This document shows, one piece after another, positions 24,832 through 33,683 of a stretch of DNA of 64,000 nucleotides. This DNA is from Paenibacillus contaminans (GTDB taxonomy: Bacteria; Bacillota; Bacilli; Paenibacillales; NBRC-103111): positions 372,001 to 436,000 of the forward strand of contig NZ_QMFB01000001.1 of NCBI RefSeq assembly GCF_003285015.1. The letters run 5' to 3'. The stretch's first letter is position 1. Each line of letters starts with the position of its first letter. Below the pieces are notes generated by a model. The model did no database searches. It saw nothing but the letters and a program-made list of their open reading frames with translations, and had not been told where the DNA came from. The position numbers and the translations under genes are program-made.

Positions 24832-26640
24832 ATGGCAACTTCAAGTCGAAAATCGGCTTTTCACGCAATGCGAAGACTTCTTCCTTTTCTCAGACCTTAC
24901 CGCTTCTGGGTCGTGCTTAAGCTTCTCATTACCGTAGCAACTGCCGCAAACGATATTTTTATGGTGTATGTCATAAATGTTCTGGTTAATTCGTCCCTGT
25001 CGGGAAATAAAGAGGAGCTGCTTCAAGCGATATTCTTGATGGCGGCATCTGTAGCCGCGGGTTTTGTTATGGGTTTTGCGGGCGTTTATGCTTCCGGACG
25101 ATTCAGCGCATATGCGGTCCGCGATATGAAGCATACATTCAGCGACCATATCGACAAACTGCCTGTATCCTATACGGAAACCCGGCATACCGGCGACTTC
25201 AGCTCCAGAATGACAACCGGCGTCAACGCAATCGAAAACTTCCTGAACGGCGATTTTACCTCCATTCTCTTTCATATTTTTCGGATTAGCGTCTGTATCG
25301 TTTTGATGCTGGTTATGAACTGGCAGCTAACGCTGCTGTGTATGGTCATTATCGCCTTAACGGGCATGTTGACAGGCTTCATTAACCGTCCCCTGTTCGA
25401 ATATTCCTCTAAGCTTCAGCAAAGTCTGGCAAAGACGAATGCTGACGTTCAAGATGCCATCGGCGGCATTCACATCGTGAAATCATATGGATTGGTTCAA
25501 ACGTTATATCGGAAATTCAATACACTACTCGAGCAAGTATTGGCAAATTCCCTCGCCATCGAAAAGCGTTCCGCTGCACTGGGCGCGGTAAGCGTTTTTG
25601 TGAATATGGCGCCTTTTCTCCTCTTTTTTTTATTCGGCGGTTACTTGGTCATTAACGATCAGCTGTCCGTAGGCGCGCTGCTGGCATTCGCCCAGTTCAT
25701 CAATTACCTTGTATCAGGGCTGAGCGATCTGCCCAATCAATGGAGCCATTACAAAACTACGGCCGGGGTTGCCGAGCATCTCTTTGAACTATTGGACGAA
25801 AAAACCGAAAGAACCGACGGAGGCAAGCCAGTGGTCTCCCCATCGGCTCCTGCGCTGGCATTTGCTCATGTTTCCTTTTCCTATGACGGCCGCAAAAGGG
25901 TGCTTGAGGATGTCAGCTTCTCATTGCCCCAAGGGAAAACGGTTGCTTTGGTCGGATCAAGCGGCTCCGGTAAATCGACGGTTTTCAAATTGATTGCCGG
26001 GTTTTACGAGCATGAGGAAGGAACCGTCAAGCTATTTGGCGAGTCGTTATCCGACTGGAGCTTGACTGCCGCACGAACGGCGATCGCGCTTGTTTCGCAG
26101 GAAACGTTCCTTTATCCCGGCTCCATTGCAGAAAATATCGCTTGCGGAAAAGACGGAATCGGCATGGACGAAATCGCGAGAGCGGCAAAGCTCGCCAATA
26201 TAGACGATTTTATCCGGTCCTTGCCGGAGGGGTATCATACGCATGTCGGCGAGCGGGGAGTAAGGCTTTCTGGAGGACAAAGGCAGCGTATATCGATTGC
26301 GCGCGCCATTCTAAAGGATGCGCCGATCCTCTTGTTGGATGAAGCGACCTCCGCGCTCGATTCGGATTCCGAGCGGCTGGTGCAAGAGGCGATCAACCGC
26401 ATGATGAAAGAGAAAACCGTACTTGTCGTTGCCCACCGCCTGTCTACGGTTATCGAAGCTGATGAAATTATCGTATTGGATAACGGTCGCATAGTCGAAA
26501 ACGGTACGCATACCGAACTGCTTTCGAGGAACGGCGCTTATAAACGCTTGTACAACAATCAATTTGTGCAGCAAGAAAGTCCGATGGAGCGGCTTGAGCG
26601 GGGGGAGGATATCCGATGGCGACCGGCGATAAATCACTGA
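24832..26640 (+). CDS. ABC exporter half-transporter (first of pair)
   Basis: Fused six-helix membrane domain (about 20-310) and ATPase, 602 residues. Motifs are all canonical: Walker A GSSGSGKST (near 380), LSGGQRQRISIARAIL, Walker B ILLLDEATSALDSDS with Glu, and AHRLST. The next gene overlaps by 25 bases and is also canonical, so this pair has two competent sites, unlike the pair at 10957-14404. It is regulated with the TetR gene upstream. Such pairs export drugs, lipids or peptides; the substrate is unknown. Confidence 0.92.
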   Translation: MATSSRKSAFHAMRRLLPFLRPYRFWVVLKLLITVATAANDIFMVYVINVLVNSSLSGNKEELLQAIFLMAASVAAGFVMGFAGVYASGRFSAYAVRDMKHTFSDHIDKLPVSYTETRHTGDFSSRMTTGVNAIENFLNGDFTSILFHIFRISVCIVLMLVMNWQLTLLCMVIIALTGMLTGFINRPLFEYSSKLQQSLAKTNADVQDAIGGIHIVKSYGLVQTLYRKFNTLLEQVLANSLAIEKRSAALGAVSVFVNMAPFLLFFLFGGYLVINDQLSVGALLAFAQFINYLVSGLSDLPNQWSHYKTTAGVAEHLFELLDEKTERTDGGKPVVSPSAPALAFAHVSFSYDGRKRVLEDVSFSLPQGKTVALVGSSGSGKSTVFKLIAGFYEHEEGTVKLFGESLSDWSLTAARTAIALVSQETFLYPGSIAENIACGKDGIGMDEIARAAKLANIDDFIRSLPEGYHTHVGERGVRLSGGQRQRISIARAILKDAPILLLDEATSALDSDSERLVQEAINRMMKEKTVLVVAHRLSTVIEADEIIVLDNGRIVENGTHTELLSRNGAYKRLYNNQFVQQESPMERLERGEDIRWRPAINH

Positions 26641-28385
26641 TGGGAAAAATGGCCGGCATATTCAAGCATAGGAAATTTCCTTATATGTTCGGCTTGCTGG
26701 GCTGCGGATTTCTGGATTCCGGCATATCGGTAGCGACGGCGCTGATGATCAAGTTCATCCTTGACGCGATTGCCGAAAAAAGCATGTCCGCGATTACAGA
26801 GGTTTGCATTCAATTCGCAGCCGTTATGATTGTGCTTAGCACCGTGAAGCCGTTATTTCAGTATTGGTTCGGCAGAACGGTCAAAAAAATCATGACGGAT
26901 CTGCGATCACAGCTTTTTCTGCATATGACGAAGCTCCCGATCTCCTATTACGAAAACTCGCATAGCGGAGACAGCATATCCCGGATAACGAACGACTTGG
27001 GGGTTATGGAGCGCGCGCTTTCCGGCAATGTCCGTTCGGTCATTTCTTTGATCGTGTCCGGGGTAGGCTCGGCTGTCATCATGTTTTTTCTTGATTGGCG
27101 TTTTGCGATCGCCATGCTCGTTATGGGAATATTGTCCGCATTTGTGAACGCACGCTTCGCTAAGCCGCTGCGAATGAATAGCCTGGCTATACAGAAAAAT
27201 GCCGGTATACAGTCGGAGCGGTTATCCGATCTGATTGCAGGAACGCAAGTGAACAAAATGTATCAAATGTCGGACCGCATTCTTCGGAAATATTGGGAAT
27301 CAAACGGCGAATTAACGAAGCTTTCCATCGCCCGTACGAAGAAAAGCGCTTATCTGAACAGCACGAACTATTTATTGCTTTGGATAAATAACGGGGGAGC
27401 CTTTACGCTCGGAACGTTCATGCTGATCAACGGACAAATTACGATTGGGAACCTGTTGTCCATAATACTTCTGCTGGAAAACGTGACGAATCTTTTTCGC
27501 AATCTGGGCGGGTTTTGGGCGAATTTGCAGTCATCCTTGGCGGGGGCCGACCGGGTATTCGAATTGCTGGATGCCGCAGAAGAGCCCGAACGGTATATCG
27601 CACCCTCTATAGAAAAAAACGATGCCGGTGCAGCATGCATGATCGAGTTTCGCGGCTGTTCGTTCGCTTACGGCAATAAAGACCGTGTGCTCGACGGCTT
27701 GAACTGCAAAGCGAAACAAGGACAGCTTGTCGCTTTGGTAGGTCCGAGCGGGGGCGGGAAAAGTACGGTTATGAAGCTATTGCTGGGCTTTTATCCGCTT
27801 GAGCAGGGGGAATTACGCATCGAAGGCAAGCGCTTCTCCGATCATACGCTGGCGGAATGGAGAGAGAAGATGGCATACGTCTCGCAGGATACGTACCTTT
27901 TCGAAGGGACGATCGCGGACAATATCCGCTACGGGCGGGTAAACGCTACTATGGAAGAAGTCGTCGCCGCGGCCCAAGCTGCATTTGCCCATGATTTTAT
28001 TATCGCGCAGGCGGATGGTTATAACACCAATGTAGGGGAGAGGGGAACGAGACTTTCGGGCGGACAAAAGCAAAGAATCGCGATCGCGAGAGCATTGCTG
28101 AAAAATGCACCGATTTTGCTGCTTGACGAAGCCACATCGGCACTCGATTCCGAATCGGAGCAGGCTGTCCAGCAGGGGCTCGAACGGTTGATGAAAGGCA
28201 AAACGACCGTCGCGATCGCGCACCGGCTGTCCACGATCAAGCAGGCGGATGTGATCTATGTGATCGACAAAGGCAAAATAGCGGAGCAGGGAACGCATGA
28301 TGAACTGCTGAAAACAGGCAGCGTGTACACCCGTTTGCTGCAAAGCCAGGAAAGGAATTGCGATGTCAAGGCATTGTATTTGTGA
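26616..28385 (+). CDS. ABC exporter half-transporter (second of pair)
   Basis: Second exporter half, 589 residues, with membrane domain then ATPase. Walker A GPSGGGKST, signature LSGGQKQRIAIARALL, Walker B ILLLDEATSALDSES and switch His in AHRLST are intact. It starts at ATG 26616 inside the previous gene, behind gggggagg, so translation is coupled. It probably forms a heterodimer with the preceding product. A GC-rich hairpin with a T-tract (28399-28449) ends the operon. Confidence 0.92.
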   Translation: MATGDKSLMGKMAGIFKHRKFPYMFGLLGCGFLDSGISVATALMIKFILDAIAEKSMSAITEVCIQFAAVMIVLSTVKPLFQYWFGRTVKKIMTDLRSQLFLHMTKLPISYYENSHSGDSISRITNDLGVMERALSGNVRSVISLIVSGVGSAVIMFFLDWRFAIAMLVMGILSAFVNARFAKPLRMNSLAIQKNAGIQSERLSDLIAGTQVNKMYQMSDRILRKYWESNGELTKLSIARTKKSAYLNSTNYLLLWINNGGAFTLGTFMLINGQITIGNLLSIILLLENVTNLFRNLGGFWANLQSSLAGADRVFELLDAAEEPERYIAPSIEKNDAGAACMIEFRGCSFAYGNKDRVLDGLNCKAKQGQLVALVGPSGGGKSTVMKLLLGFYPLEQGELRIEGKRFSDHTLAEWREKMAYVSQDTYLFEGTIADNIRYGRVNATMEEVVAAAQAAFAHDFIIAQADGYNTNVGERGTRLSGGQKQRIAIARALLKNAPILLLDEATSALDSESEQAVQQGLERLMKGKTTVAIAHRLSTIKQADVIYVIDKGKIAEQGTHDELLKTGSVYTRLLQSQERNCDVKALYL

Positions 28386-28398
28386 GGAGTAAATAAAG

Positions 28399-28449
28399 GC
28401 AGCGGCGGACTAGGACTTGAAAATAAAGTTTTAGCCTGCCGCTGCTTTT
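28399..28449 (+). terminator. Intrinsic terminator of the TetR/ABC operon
   Basis: gcagcggc and gccgctgc form a perfect 8-base stem around a 31-base loop, followed by TTTT. It lies between the operon and the convergent ABC-F gene. Confidence 0.6.
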
Positions 28450-28491
28450 GTACTGAGCTATCGTTCGAGGGAGCGTAGTCAACCGTTGTTC

Positions 28492-28541
28492 CTAAGATTT
28501 CCGAACCATTTTTTTATTCTCGATACGATAGACCATATCGG
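28492..28541 (-). pseudogene. Frameshifted 3' tail of the ABC-F gene
   Basis: In the +1 frame after ...GAGAC the sequence reads [17 protein letters not shown] then TAG. This is the usual C-terminal strand-turn-strand of ABC-F proteins (compare 'ETVADVVYRIENKK'). A single missing base after codon ACG explains the premature stop. It could be a real mutation or an assembly error. Confidence 0.75.
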
Positions 28542-29951
28542 CTACGTCTCCAACAAACGTACATCGTGAGAGATGAAAATAATGGTACCCGCATAGTTTT
28601 TCATTAAATTTTGTAAGGCTTCCACTGCAGCCAGATCGAGAAAATTGCTCGGCTCATCCATCAGTAGGATGTTGTAACGTCCGAGCAGCATTTTGGCAAG
28701 CTGTAATTTAATGATTTCGCCGCCGCTTAATAACGCCAGCTCTTTCCGAACATCATGATTAGTGAACCCCATGGATGCCAGTACAGCCCGAATTTCCGAT
28801 ACCTGATAATCGCAGTGTTCCTGCATGTACTCCAAAACAACCTGACGGCGATCAAACTTGTAGCCGTTTTGAGCGAAATAGCCGACTTCCGCTTTAGGCG
28901 ACGTGGTGATGCCGTCTTCACGATCCAGTATCATTCTGAAAAACGTTGTTTTACCTGATCCGTTCTCACCGGTTACCGCAATCTTGGCGCCCAAAGGAAA
29001 TTGAAAAGACGCTTTATCAAAGATGACTTTGTCCCCAAGCGACTTGCTAATCTCTTTCCCCGTGATCGGAAACGGATTTTGAAGCTCCAATGCTTTGCTC
29101 TGCCGGAATTGGAAGGAACGAATCGCTTCAGGCGGCTTAACATCTCCCAGCGCTTCGATTCTATGCTCCATATTTTTCGCGGCATTGTGGAGCTTCTTCT
29201 GCTTGCTGCCCGTCGTTTTTTGATGACCAAGCCGTCCGCCGCTTTCCGTGCTGTTTTTTCTTGATGCTCCCTTAGTCTTCTGATCAATTTTCCTGGCTTG
29301 ATTCTGTTTTTCGATGATTGCTTTCTCAAGCCGGTCCCGTTCAGCAATAAACTGCTTATATTGTGCAGCCTGGGTTTGACGTTCCTCTTCCTTTTGAGCC
29401 AAATATTCGGAATATCCGCCCCAATACTCCGTAATCTTCCCATCTTTCAATTCCCATATCTTGTCGACGACTTGATCGAGGAGATAACGATCATGACTTA
29501 CAATGAGCAATGCGCCGGAATAGAATTTGAGCTGGTGAATTAAAAAATCTATGCCCTCCCGATCCAGATGACACGTCGGTTCATCGGCGATAATACCGTG
29601 TACCTCTCCGGAAAGAGCCTGTGCAATTTTTAATCGTGTTTCTTCACCGCCGCTCATGTGCTCTACGTATAAACGGTCAACGCCAAGCTTACCCGTCAAA
29701 GCGTAATCCTTTGCCTCTTGTACGACTAGCTCACCAAGCTGCGGGATATAAGCAAAAGTACCTTCGCGGATGATTTTGCCGTGCGGTAAAGGAGATTCGC
29801 CCAGTAATACTTTTAACAAAGTACTCTTACCTGCTCCGTTCGAACCGACAAGACCTATGCGATCATAATCGTAAAGCTCCAAGTGATCAATATCTAAAAC
29901 ATCGCGCCCCATATATTCCACATGAATATCTTTGGCTTTTACCAATAACAT
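28542..29951 (-). CDS. ABC-F ribosome-protection protein (3' frameshift)
   Basis: Cytosolic tandem-ATPase protein without membrane helices, 469 residues, like Vga/Msr/VmlR-type proteins that displace antibiotics from the 50S subunit. Domain 1 has Walker [10 protein letters not shown] (near 38), signature MSGGEETR and [10 protein letters not shown] basic linker spans about 190-275 ([20 protein letters not shown]). Domain 2 has GENGSGKTT (near 320), LSGGEIIK and [11 protein letters not shown]. The stop directly follows [10 protein letters not shown] one-base shift would continue [17 protein letters not shown] to a stop at 28492, so the last 17 residues are lost. A complex leader (29952-30371) points to antibiotic-induced expression. 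Confidence 0.92.
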   Translation of the reverse strand: MLLVKAKDIHVEYMGRDVLDIDHLELYDYDRIGLVGSNGAGKSTLLKVLLGESPLPHGKIIREGTFAYIPQLGELVVQEAKDYALTGKLGVDRLYVEHMSGGEETRLKIAQALSGEVHGIIADEPTCHLDREGIDFLIHQLKFYSGALLIVSHDRYLLDQVVDKIWELKDGKITEYWGGYSEYLAQKEEERQTQAAQYKQFIAERDRLEKAIIEKQNQARKIDQKTKGASRKNSTESGGRLGHQKTTGSKQKKLHNAAKNMEHRIEALGDVKPPEAIRSFQFRQSKALELQNPFPITGKEISKSLGDKVIFDKASFQFPLGAKIAVTGENGSGKTTFFRMILDREDGITTSPKAEVGYFAQNGYKFDRRQVVLEYMQEHCDYQVSEIRAVLASMGFTNHDVRKELALLSGGEIIKLQLAKMLLGRYNILLMDEPSNFLDLAAVEALQNLMKNYAGTIIFISHDVRLLET

Positions 29952-29969
29952 CCGATTAGCCTCCTTCAG

Positions 29970-30007
29970 AAATCGCAGTTTTCTGTTCGCAGGATATCCT
30001 GCGATTT
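29970..30007 (-). promoter_or_regulatory. Alternative hairpins at the ABC-F ribosome-binding site
   Basis: Two mutually exclusive perfect stems overlap: aaatcgcag with ctgcgattt (29970-29978 and 29999-30007), and the 16-base palindrome cgcaggatatcctgcg (29988-30003). The first stem ends about 4 bases before the aggagg of the ABC-F gene. Switching between them could control access to the ribosome-binding site. Confidence 0.6.
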
Positions 30008-30019
30008 ACGAAGTGAGGG

Positions 30020-30061
30020 CTATATAAAGAAGTACCAGTGCATACCACGCATATTTTGCAT
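30020..30061 (-). CDS. Second leader peptide of the ABC-F gene (13 aa)
   Basis: ATG at 30061 is preceded by aggag with 8-base spacing and encodes MQNMRGMHWYFFI. The peptide ends before the alternative hairpins that flank the ABC-F ribosome-binding site, so stalling on its aromatic end would change their folding. An overlapping frame from ATG 30066 (36 codons, ending at 29956 within the ABC-F ribosome-binding region) is an alternative, but its start is too close to the aggag. I know of no database match. Confidence 0.55.
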   Translation of the reverse strand: MQNMRGMHWYFFI

Positions 30062-30107
30062 AGCATTAGCTCCTATTCCTTGAACTTGTTGACAGAAAGA
30101 ACGTAAT

Positions 30108-30150
30108 AAAAAATGCAGATCCAAGTCCGCATGCGGGCTTAGATCTGCAT
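30108..30150 (-). terminator. Attenuator terminator in the ABC-F leader
   Basis: Read on the minus strand, an 18-base stem (ATGCAGATC..AAG.CCGC, 16 of 18 pairs plus a G-U) with almost no loop is followed by TTTTTT. It lies between the first leader peptide and the ABC-F gene, so transcription must read through it for expression. Confidence 0.88.
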
Positions 30151-30239
30151 AATCACGTGAGAGCACGAAGCGAAACAAGGAATAGCAAAAAGCTATCCAA
30201 ATCGCGATCTATGTCTACATACGTAATCATAAGCAGCTC

Positions 30240-30274
30240 AAAAAAGCCCACATTCGTGGTAAATCCGCTTTTTT
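30240..30274 (-). terminator. Hairpin with U-run just after leader peptide 1
   Basis: On the minus strand AAAAAAGC and GCTTTTTT flank an inner CCAC-gaat-GTGG stem, ten bases after the stop of the first leader peptide. It is terminator-like, with a bulge on one side, and could respond to ribosome stalling. Confidence 0.6.
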
Positions 30275-30283
30275 GTTGCCGGC

Positions 30284-30310
30284 TTATCGAATACGCATGG
30301 CGTGCAGCAT
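30284..30310 (-). CDS. Macrolide-arrest-type leader peptide MLHAMRIR
   Basis: An 8-codon frame begins 10 bases after gaggagg and encodes MLHAMRIR. The ending Met-Arg-Ile-Arg fits the Arg/Lys-x-Arg/Lys arrest motif of macrolide-sensing leader peptides, and it resembles the ErmD leader start MTHSMRLR residue by residue. The stop follows the second Arg directly. It is the first coding element of the ABC-F transcript and is followed by a terminator-like hairpin, so drug-bound ribosomes stalling here would favour antitermination. Arrest activity is inferred. Confidence 0.75.
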   Translation of the reverse strand: MLHAMRIR

Positions 30311-30342
30311 AGAGAGTGTGCCTCCTCATTAGAAATGACCAC

Positions 30343-30371
30343 ATAGTAACATTATATGGTCAAACTGTCAA
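30343..30371 (-). promoter_or_regulatory. Sigma-A promoter of the ABC-F leader
   Basis: On the minus strand a perfect TTGACA (30366-30371) and TACTAT (30343-30348) are separated by 17 bases. The transcript would start near 30336 and carry a leader of about 385 bases. Confidence 0.8.
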
Positions 30372-30436
30372 TCTACAATGGAAATCATCATGAAAAGATA
30401 GTAGTACCTGAGAAATACATAAGTAAAATAATTGTA

Positions 30437-30454
30437 TGAGAATGATTATCATTC
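30437..30454 (+). promoter_or_regulatory. Fur box upstream of AraC/iron-binding gene
   Basis: The perfect 7-1-7 repeat gaatgat-t-atcattc (30440-30454) lies within tgagaatgattatca, one mismatch from the Bacillus Fur consensus TGATAATNATTATCA. It is 65 bases before the start codon, indicating iron repression. Confidence 0.85.
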
Positions 30455-30518
30455 GTGATGTTTTCTGTTAAAATCATAAAAGAGGATGCTTTGAGCTTAG
30501 AAGGGATGATTTAACTCG

Positions 30519-32504
30519 ATGAAGTTGAGCGATCATATACGGTTATGGAATCATGTTTCCATAAAAGTAATGGATGTACGACATATCATGATGGGGCCGG
30601 GTGAAGATTTACAGTCGTATCGGTTGCCGGCAAGCGCATTTCTATATGCGGTGCGCGGCAGCGCGCAAGTATGGCTGGACAGGAACGAGCATACGGCTAA
30701 ACGATTCCATGTTCTCCACGGCGGTAAGGGATTATGTCTGGATATTTTGGCCGAGGAATGTTTCGAGTATTATATGATATTTTATAAAGCGGTCCTTCCA
30801 GTGCCCAGCCGTCAAGAGATCATAGAGCTCATGGAAAATAACGATCCGTTCCAATCCCAATACGCCTTTGCGCCGAGCTACCCGCTAGCTCTTTTCGATA
30901 AAGTCGAACGGATGCATGATGAATGGCTTAGAACCGGTACGCTGGAGAAGCTGCATGTCAAAACGTTGTTTTATCAATTTGTGCATGAGCTGATGAGACA
31001 ACTGCACGATCAAGGAATCGAAGCGTTCAAGCCCGATCTCGTGGCACAAGCCATTCGTTATATTCACGATCATTACAATAAGCCTGTATCGCTTGAATCG
31101 CTGACGCAGGATTTGGCTTGCAGCGTCGGGTATTTGTCCAAGCTGTTCAAGGAAAAAATGAACACAAGCCCGATTCATTACCTGGGCGAGGTCAGGGTTA
31201 GCAAAGCCGCGGCACTACTGCTGCAGACGAATGCAACTTTGCAGGAAATCGCCGAAAGCGTGGGATATCCTGACGGATTCTCATTAAGCCGCAATTTCAA
31301 AAAGTATAAAGGCGTTTCGCCCGCCCGATTCAAATCGGATTGGAAGGACAAAGAAAAAGGTGAAGATTTGCCGTTGCTTAGAAGAAGATTTGATATTCTC
31401 TCAAGGAAGGTTAGGCGTTATAGTGTTAATGAAATTGAAAATCATTATCACTATAAAGGGGAAGTGAACATTTCTATGTACAGAAGTATGAGGCAAACCG
31501 CGATGACGGCATTTCTATGTTTGACATTGCTGCTCGGAGCGTGCTCGAACGCAGGTACGAACGGGGGGGCGCAATCGACAGGCGGCAACGCAGAAACGCA
31601 AACGAACGCCGTCAAAAACACGGATGGGCCGAAAGAATCGCAGCAGCCGAAATCAAGAATCGTATCGACGCCAAAAGGCGATGTGGAAGTGCCGGCAGAG
31701 CCGAAAAAGGTGGCGTCGGATCAATATATGGGGCAGCTTTTGAAACTGGGGATTGTTCCTATAGGCGTAAGAGACGGCATGCTGAAGGAATCCTGGATCG
31801 AGAAAGCGGGCATATCGAAAGATACGTTGTCCAAAATCGAAAGTTTGGGCGGGTTTCCGATGAATGCGGAAAAGCTGATTTCCTTGGAGCCCGATCTGAT
31901 CATCGGATCGATTGAAGCCAATATTGAACAATACCAAAAAATCGGAACGACTGTGTTTGTGCCGTATTGGGAAAAAAATTCAACGGCTGGTCCCATTGAT
32001 AAATTCCGTAAAATCAGCGAAATTTTCGGGAAGCAGAAGGAAGCGGAGCAGTGGATTGTTGAATTTGAAAAGAAGGTGGCGGATGCCAAAAAACAAATTG
32101 AAGGCATCGTGAAAGCGGGAGAAACCGTATCCGTCGTGCAGTTAAGCCAGAAAGATCTGTATGTGCTCGCGGCGAAGGGAGGCAATTACGGCTCCGGAAC
32201 GATTTATCAGATGCTGCAATTGCCGCCGACCGAAAAAGCGTTAGCGATGACCGAAGGATTTGCGAAGGTATCTCTGGAAATACTGCCTGAATTTTTGGGC
32301 GATCATGTATTTGTTTATGTAAATACCATGGAAGATGCGAAAGCGGTGTTAGATAGCGCGATTTGGAAGGGGGTACCCGCGGTCAAGAAGGGACAGGTTT
32401 ACATATACGGACAGTCCGGCGACGAATTTGTCATGGAGGATCCGTATTCGCTGGAGCTTCAGTTGGATAAGATCGTGAACGTTCTAACGAATCATAAGAA
32501 GTAG
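30519..32504 (+). CDS. AraC-type regulator in one frame with a siderophore-binding lipoprotein
   Basis: A single frame of 661 codons. Residues 1-175 form a cupin-like sensor. Residues 190-290 hold an AraC double helix-turn-helix (TQDLACSVGYLSKLFKEKMN and IAESVGYPDGFSLSRNFKKY). Residues 320-661 are a complete FeuA/FhuD-type binding lipoprotein: signal peptide and lipobox LLLGACS (Cys 342), then VPAEPKKVASDQYMGQLLKLG and a C-terminal siderophore-binding fold. B. subtilis Btr also joins AraC and binding domains, but has no internal signal peptide. Here a second Fur box, an aaagggg site and ATG 31476 lie at the junction, so two genes may have fused by stop-codon loss or may be expressed both ways. 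No permease genes are nearby. Confidence 0.85.
   Translation: MKLSDHIRLWNHVSIKVMDVRHIMMGPGEDLQSYRLPASAFLYAVRGSAQVWLDRNEHTAKRFHVLHGGKGLCLDILAEECFEYYMIFYKAVLPVPSRQEIIELMENNDPFQSQYAFAPSYPLALFDKVERMHDEWLRTGTLEKLHVKTLFYQFVHELMRQLHDQGIEAFKPDLVAQAIRYIHDHYNKPVSLESLTQDLACSVGYLSKLFKEKMNTSPIHYLGEVRVSKAAALLLQTNATLQEIAESVGYPDGFSLSRNFKKYKGVSPARFKSDWKDKEKGEDLPLLRRRFDILSRKVRRYSVNEIENHYHYKGEVNISMYRSMRQTAMTAFLCLTLLLGACSNAGTNGGAQSTGGNAETQTNAVKNTDGPKESQQPKSRIVSTPKGDVEVPAEPKKVASDQYMGQLLKLGIVPIGVRDGMLKESWIEKAGISKDTLSKIESLGGFPMNAEKLISLEPDLIIGSIEANIEQYQKIGTTVFVPYWEKNSTAGPIDKFRKISEIFGKQKEAEQWIVEFEKKVADAKKQIEGIVKAGETVSVVQLSQKDLYVLAAKGGNYGSGTIYQMLQLPPTEKALAMTEGFAKVSLEILPEFLGDHVFVYVNTMEDAKAVLDSAIWKGVPAVKKGQVYIYGQSGDEFVMEDPYSLELQLDKIVNVLTNHKK
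31436..31450 (+). promoter_or_regulatory. Internal Fur box at the domain junction
   Basis: TGAAAAT-C-ATTATCA matches the 7-1-7 Fur consensus at 14 of 15 positions and lies 26 bases before the internal ATG 31476, inside the continuous reading frame. It suggests an independent iron-regulated promoter for the lipoprotein part. Confidence 0.7.
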
Positions 32505-32514
32505 CAAAGCAATT

Positions 32515-32549
32515 AGCTATCCGGAAATAGTCGGATGGCTGATTTTTTT
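32515..32549 (+). terminator. Intrinsic terminator after the lipoprotein
   Basis: agctatccg pairs with cggatggct (one G-T) over an 8-base loop, followed by seven Ts. The remaining 245 bases to the next gene contain only a short hairpin (cgctttc-ttc-gaaagcg at 32636-32652) and no recognised gene. Confidence 0.8.
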
Positions 32550-32794
32550 GAAAATAGAAGCGAATATATGATTCATCTATAAAGTGCTTATATTTCAACG
32601 GTAAACGCGAGTGTCCCAGCGGAAGCTTACGAAGTCGCTTTCTTCGAAAGCGTTTAGGACGTCGAAGCCGTTTATCCTTGCTTGGGCCGAGCTTTTGCCG
32701 GGCCGAAGATTTAATCGTTAATAAAAACGGAGTTATTTCCGATAAATTGGTTATATGAACCGTGAAAACATGAAATCGAATCGAGGAACAAACG

Positions 32795-33568
32795 ATGAAA
32801 ATACATTTGCCTTCTGCTTCTCCTCATTTCGGCAAATTTGGTGTAAGCTCATTCGGCAGCCAGGAAGCCGGGAAACATGATAAAAATGACAAACACGACT
32901 CCATTTCGATCAGCAAGGGGGCGCGAAATCTTTTTTCCAAGCTTGGCCCTGCGAAAACGAACGGTATTATGGAATCTTTGATGAAGCAGAAGGAAAAGCT
33001 GCAGGAAAATAAAAACAATTTGATAGAACGAACCTTAGATAAAGGCGACGATATAAGCACGATTAAGAATGAACTCAAGGATTTTGACGAGCGGATCCGT
33101 AAGCTGGACGAACTAATGAATCAGCATCTATTGGACGAGCGTAACAAAACGCTTGGTAAAGACGAAGATCAAAAGCAGAAAGCGGATGCCAGTCAGGAGA
33201 AGCCTTTGACCGAGCAGGAGCAGCAGCAGAAACAAACAGACAATCTCATCGGCATGGCCGGCAGCTTCGAGCAAATTCGAAATCTTGGCGGTTTGAGAAC
33301 GAAGCTGCAGGGTGAAACGGTTATTTTGAAAAAGGAAATCGAGCTTGACGAGGCCCGCTCATTATCCGGCCAGCTTTCTTCATCCAAGCGAGAGAAGTTA
33401 TCCGACATGGAGGATGCCATTGCAAAGATCGATCAAAGAATCGGCAAGCTTGCCAATTCGGTAGACGAAACAATCAAGGACAATTCGGAACAAGCCCATG
33501 AGGCCAAATCTGAAGAAGAAGCGGAATCTATCGAGCGAAGCGGCATGGAAGAAGAGAGCAAAATTTGA
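32795..33568 (+). CDS. Coiled-coil hypothetical protein
   Basis: Highly charged protein of 257 residues, rich in Lys, Glu, Gln and Asp. After a short N-terminal segment (MKIHLPSASPHFGKFGVSSF) and a DSISISKGARNLFSKLG motif, two heptad-rich coiled-coil regions (about 55-115 and 165-225) are separated by a Gln-rich linker. It has no signal peptide, membrane segment or catalytic motif, and I do not recognise the family. The DSxxISxxA element resembles N-termini of some envelope- or flagellum-associated proteins in this group, a weak analogy. A gagga site precedes ATG. It is followed by another helical protein on the same strand. Confidence 0.7.
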   Translation: MKIHLPSASPHFGKFGVSSFGSQEAGKHDKNDKHDSISISKGARNLFSKLGPAKTNGIMESLMKQKEKLQENKNNLIERTLDKGDDISTIKNELKDFDERIRKLDELMNQHLLDERNKTLGKDEDQKQKADASQEKPLTEQEQQQKQTDNLIGMAGSFEQIRNLGGLRTKLQGETVILKKEIELDEARSLSGQLSSSKREKLSDMEDAIAKIDQRIGKLANSVDETIKDNSEQAHEAKSEEEAESIERSGMEEESKI

Positions 33569-33683
33569 GGAATGGAAGAAAGAGCTTGCCTGCCGGCGGC
33601 TCTTTTTCAAATTAAGCCCATACCAATCACTTTGCCTTGACATATGTGTATTAGGTGAATATCTATGTCAGGGAGGAAATAGC

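Noticed and set aside
30153..30344. Sixty-three-codon minus-strand frame in the ABC-F leader
   Set aside because: It starts close to the promoter, lacks a ribosome-binding site, and runs through the first leader peptide and the hairpin in another frame.
32590..32710. Structured RNA or dispersed repeat around cgctttc-ttc-gaaagcg
   Set aside because: Only one 7-base stem is visible, with no second copy seen in the window.
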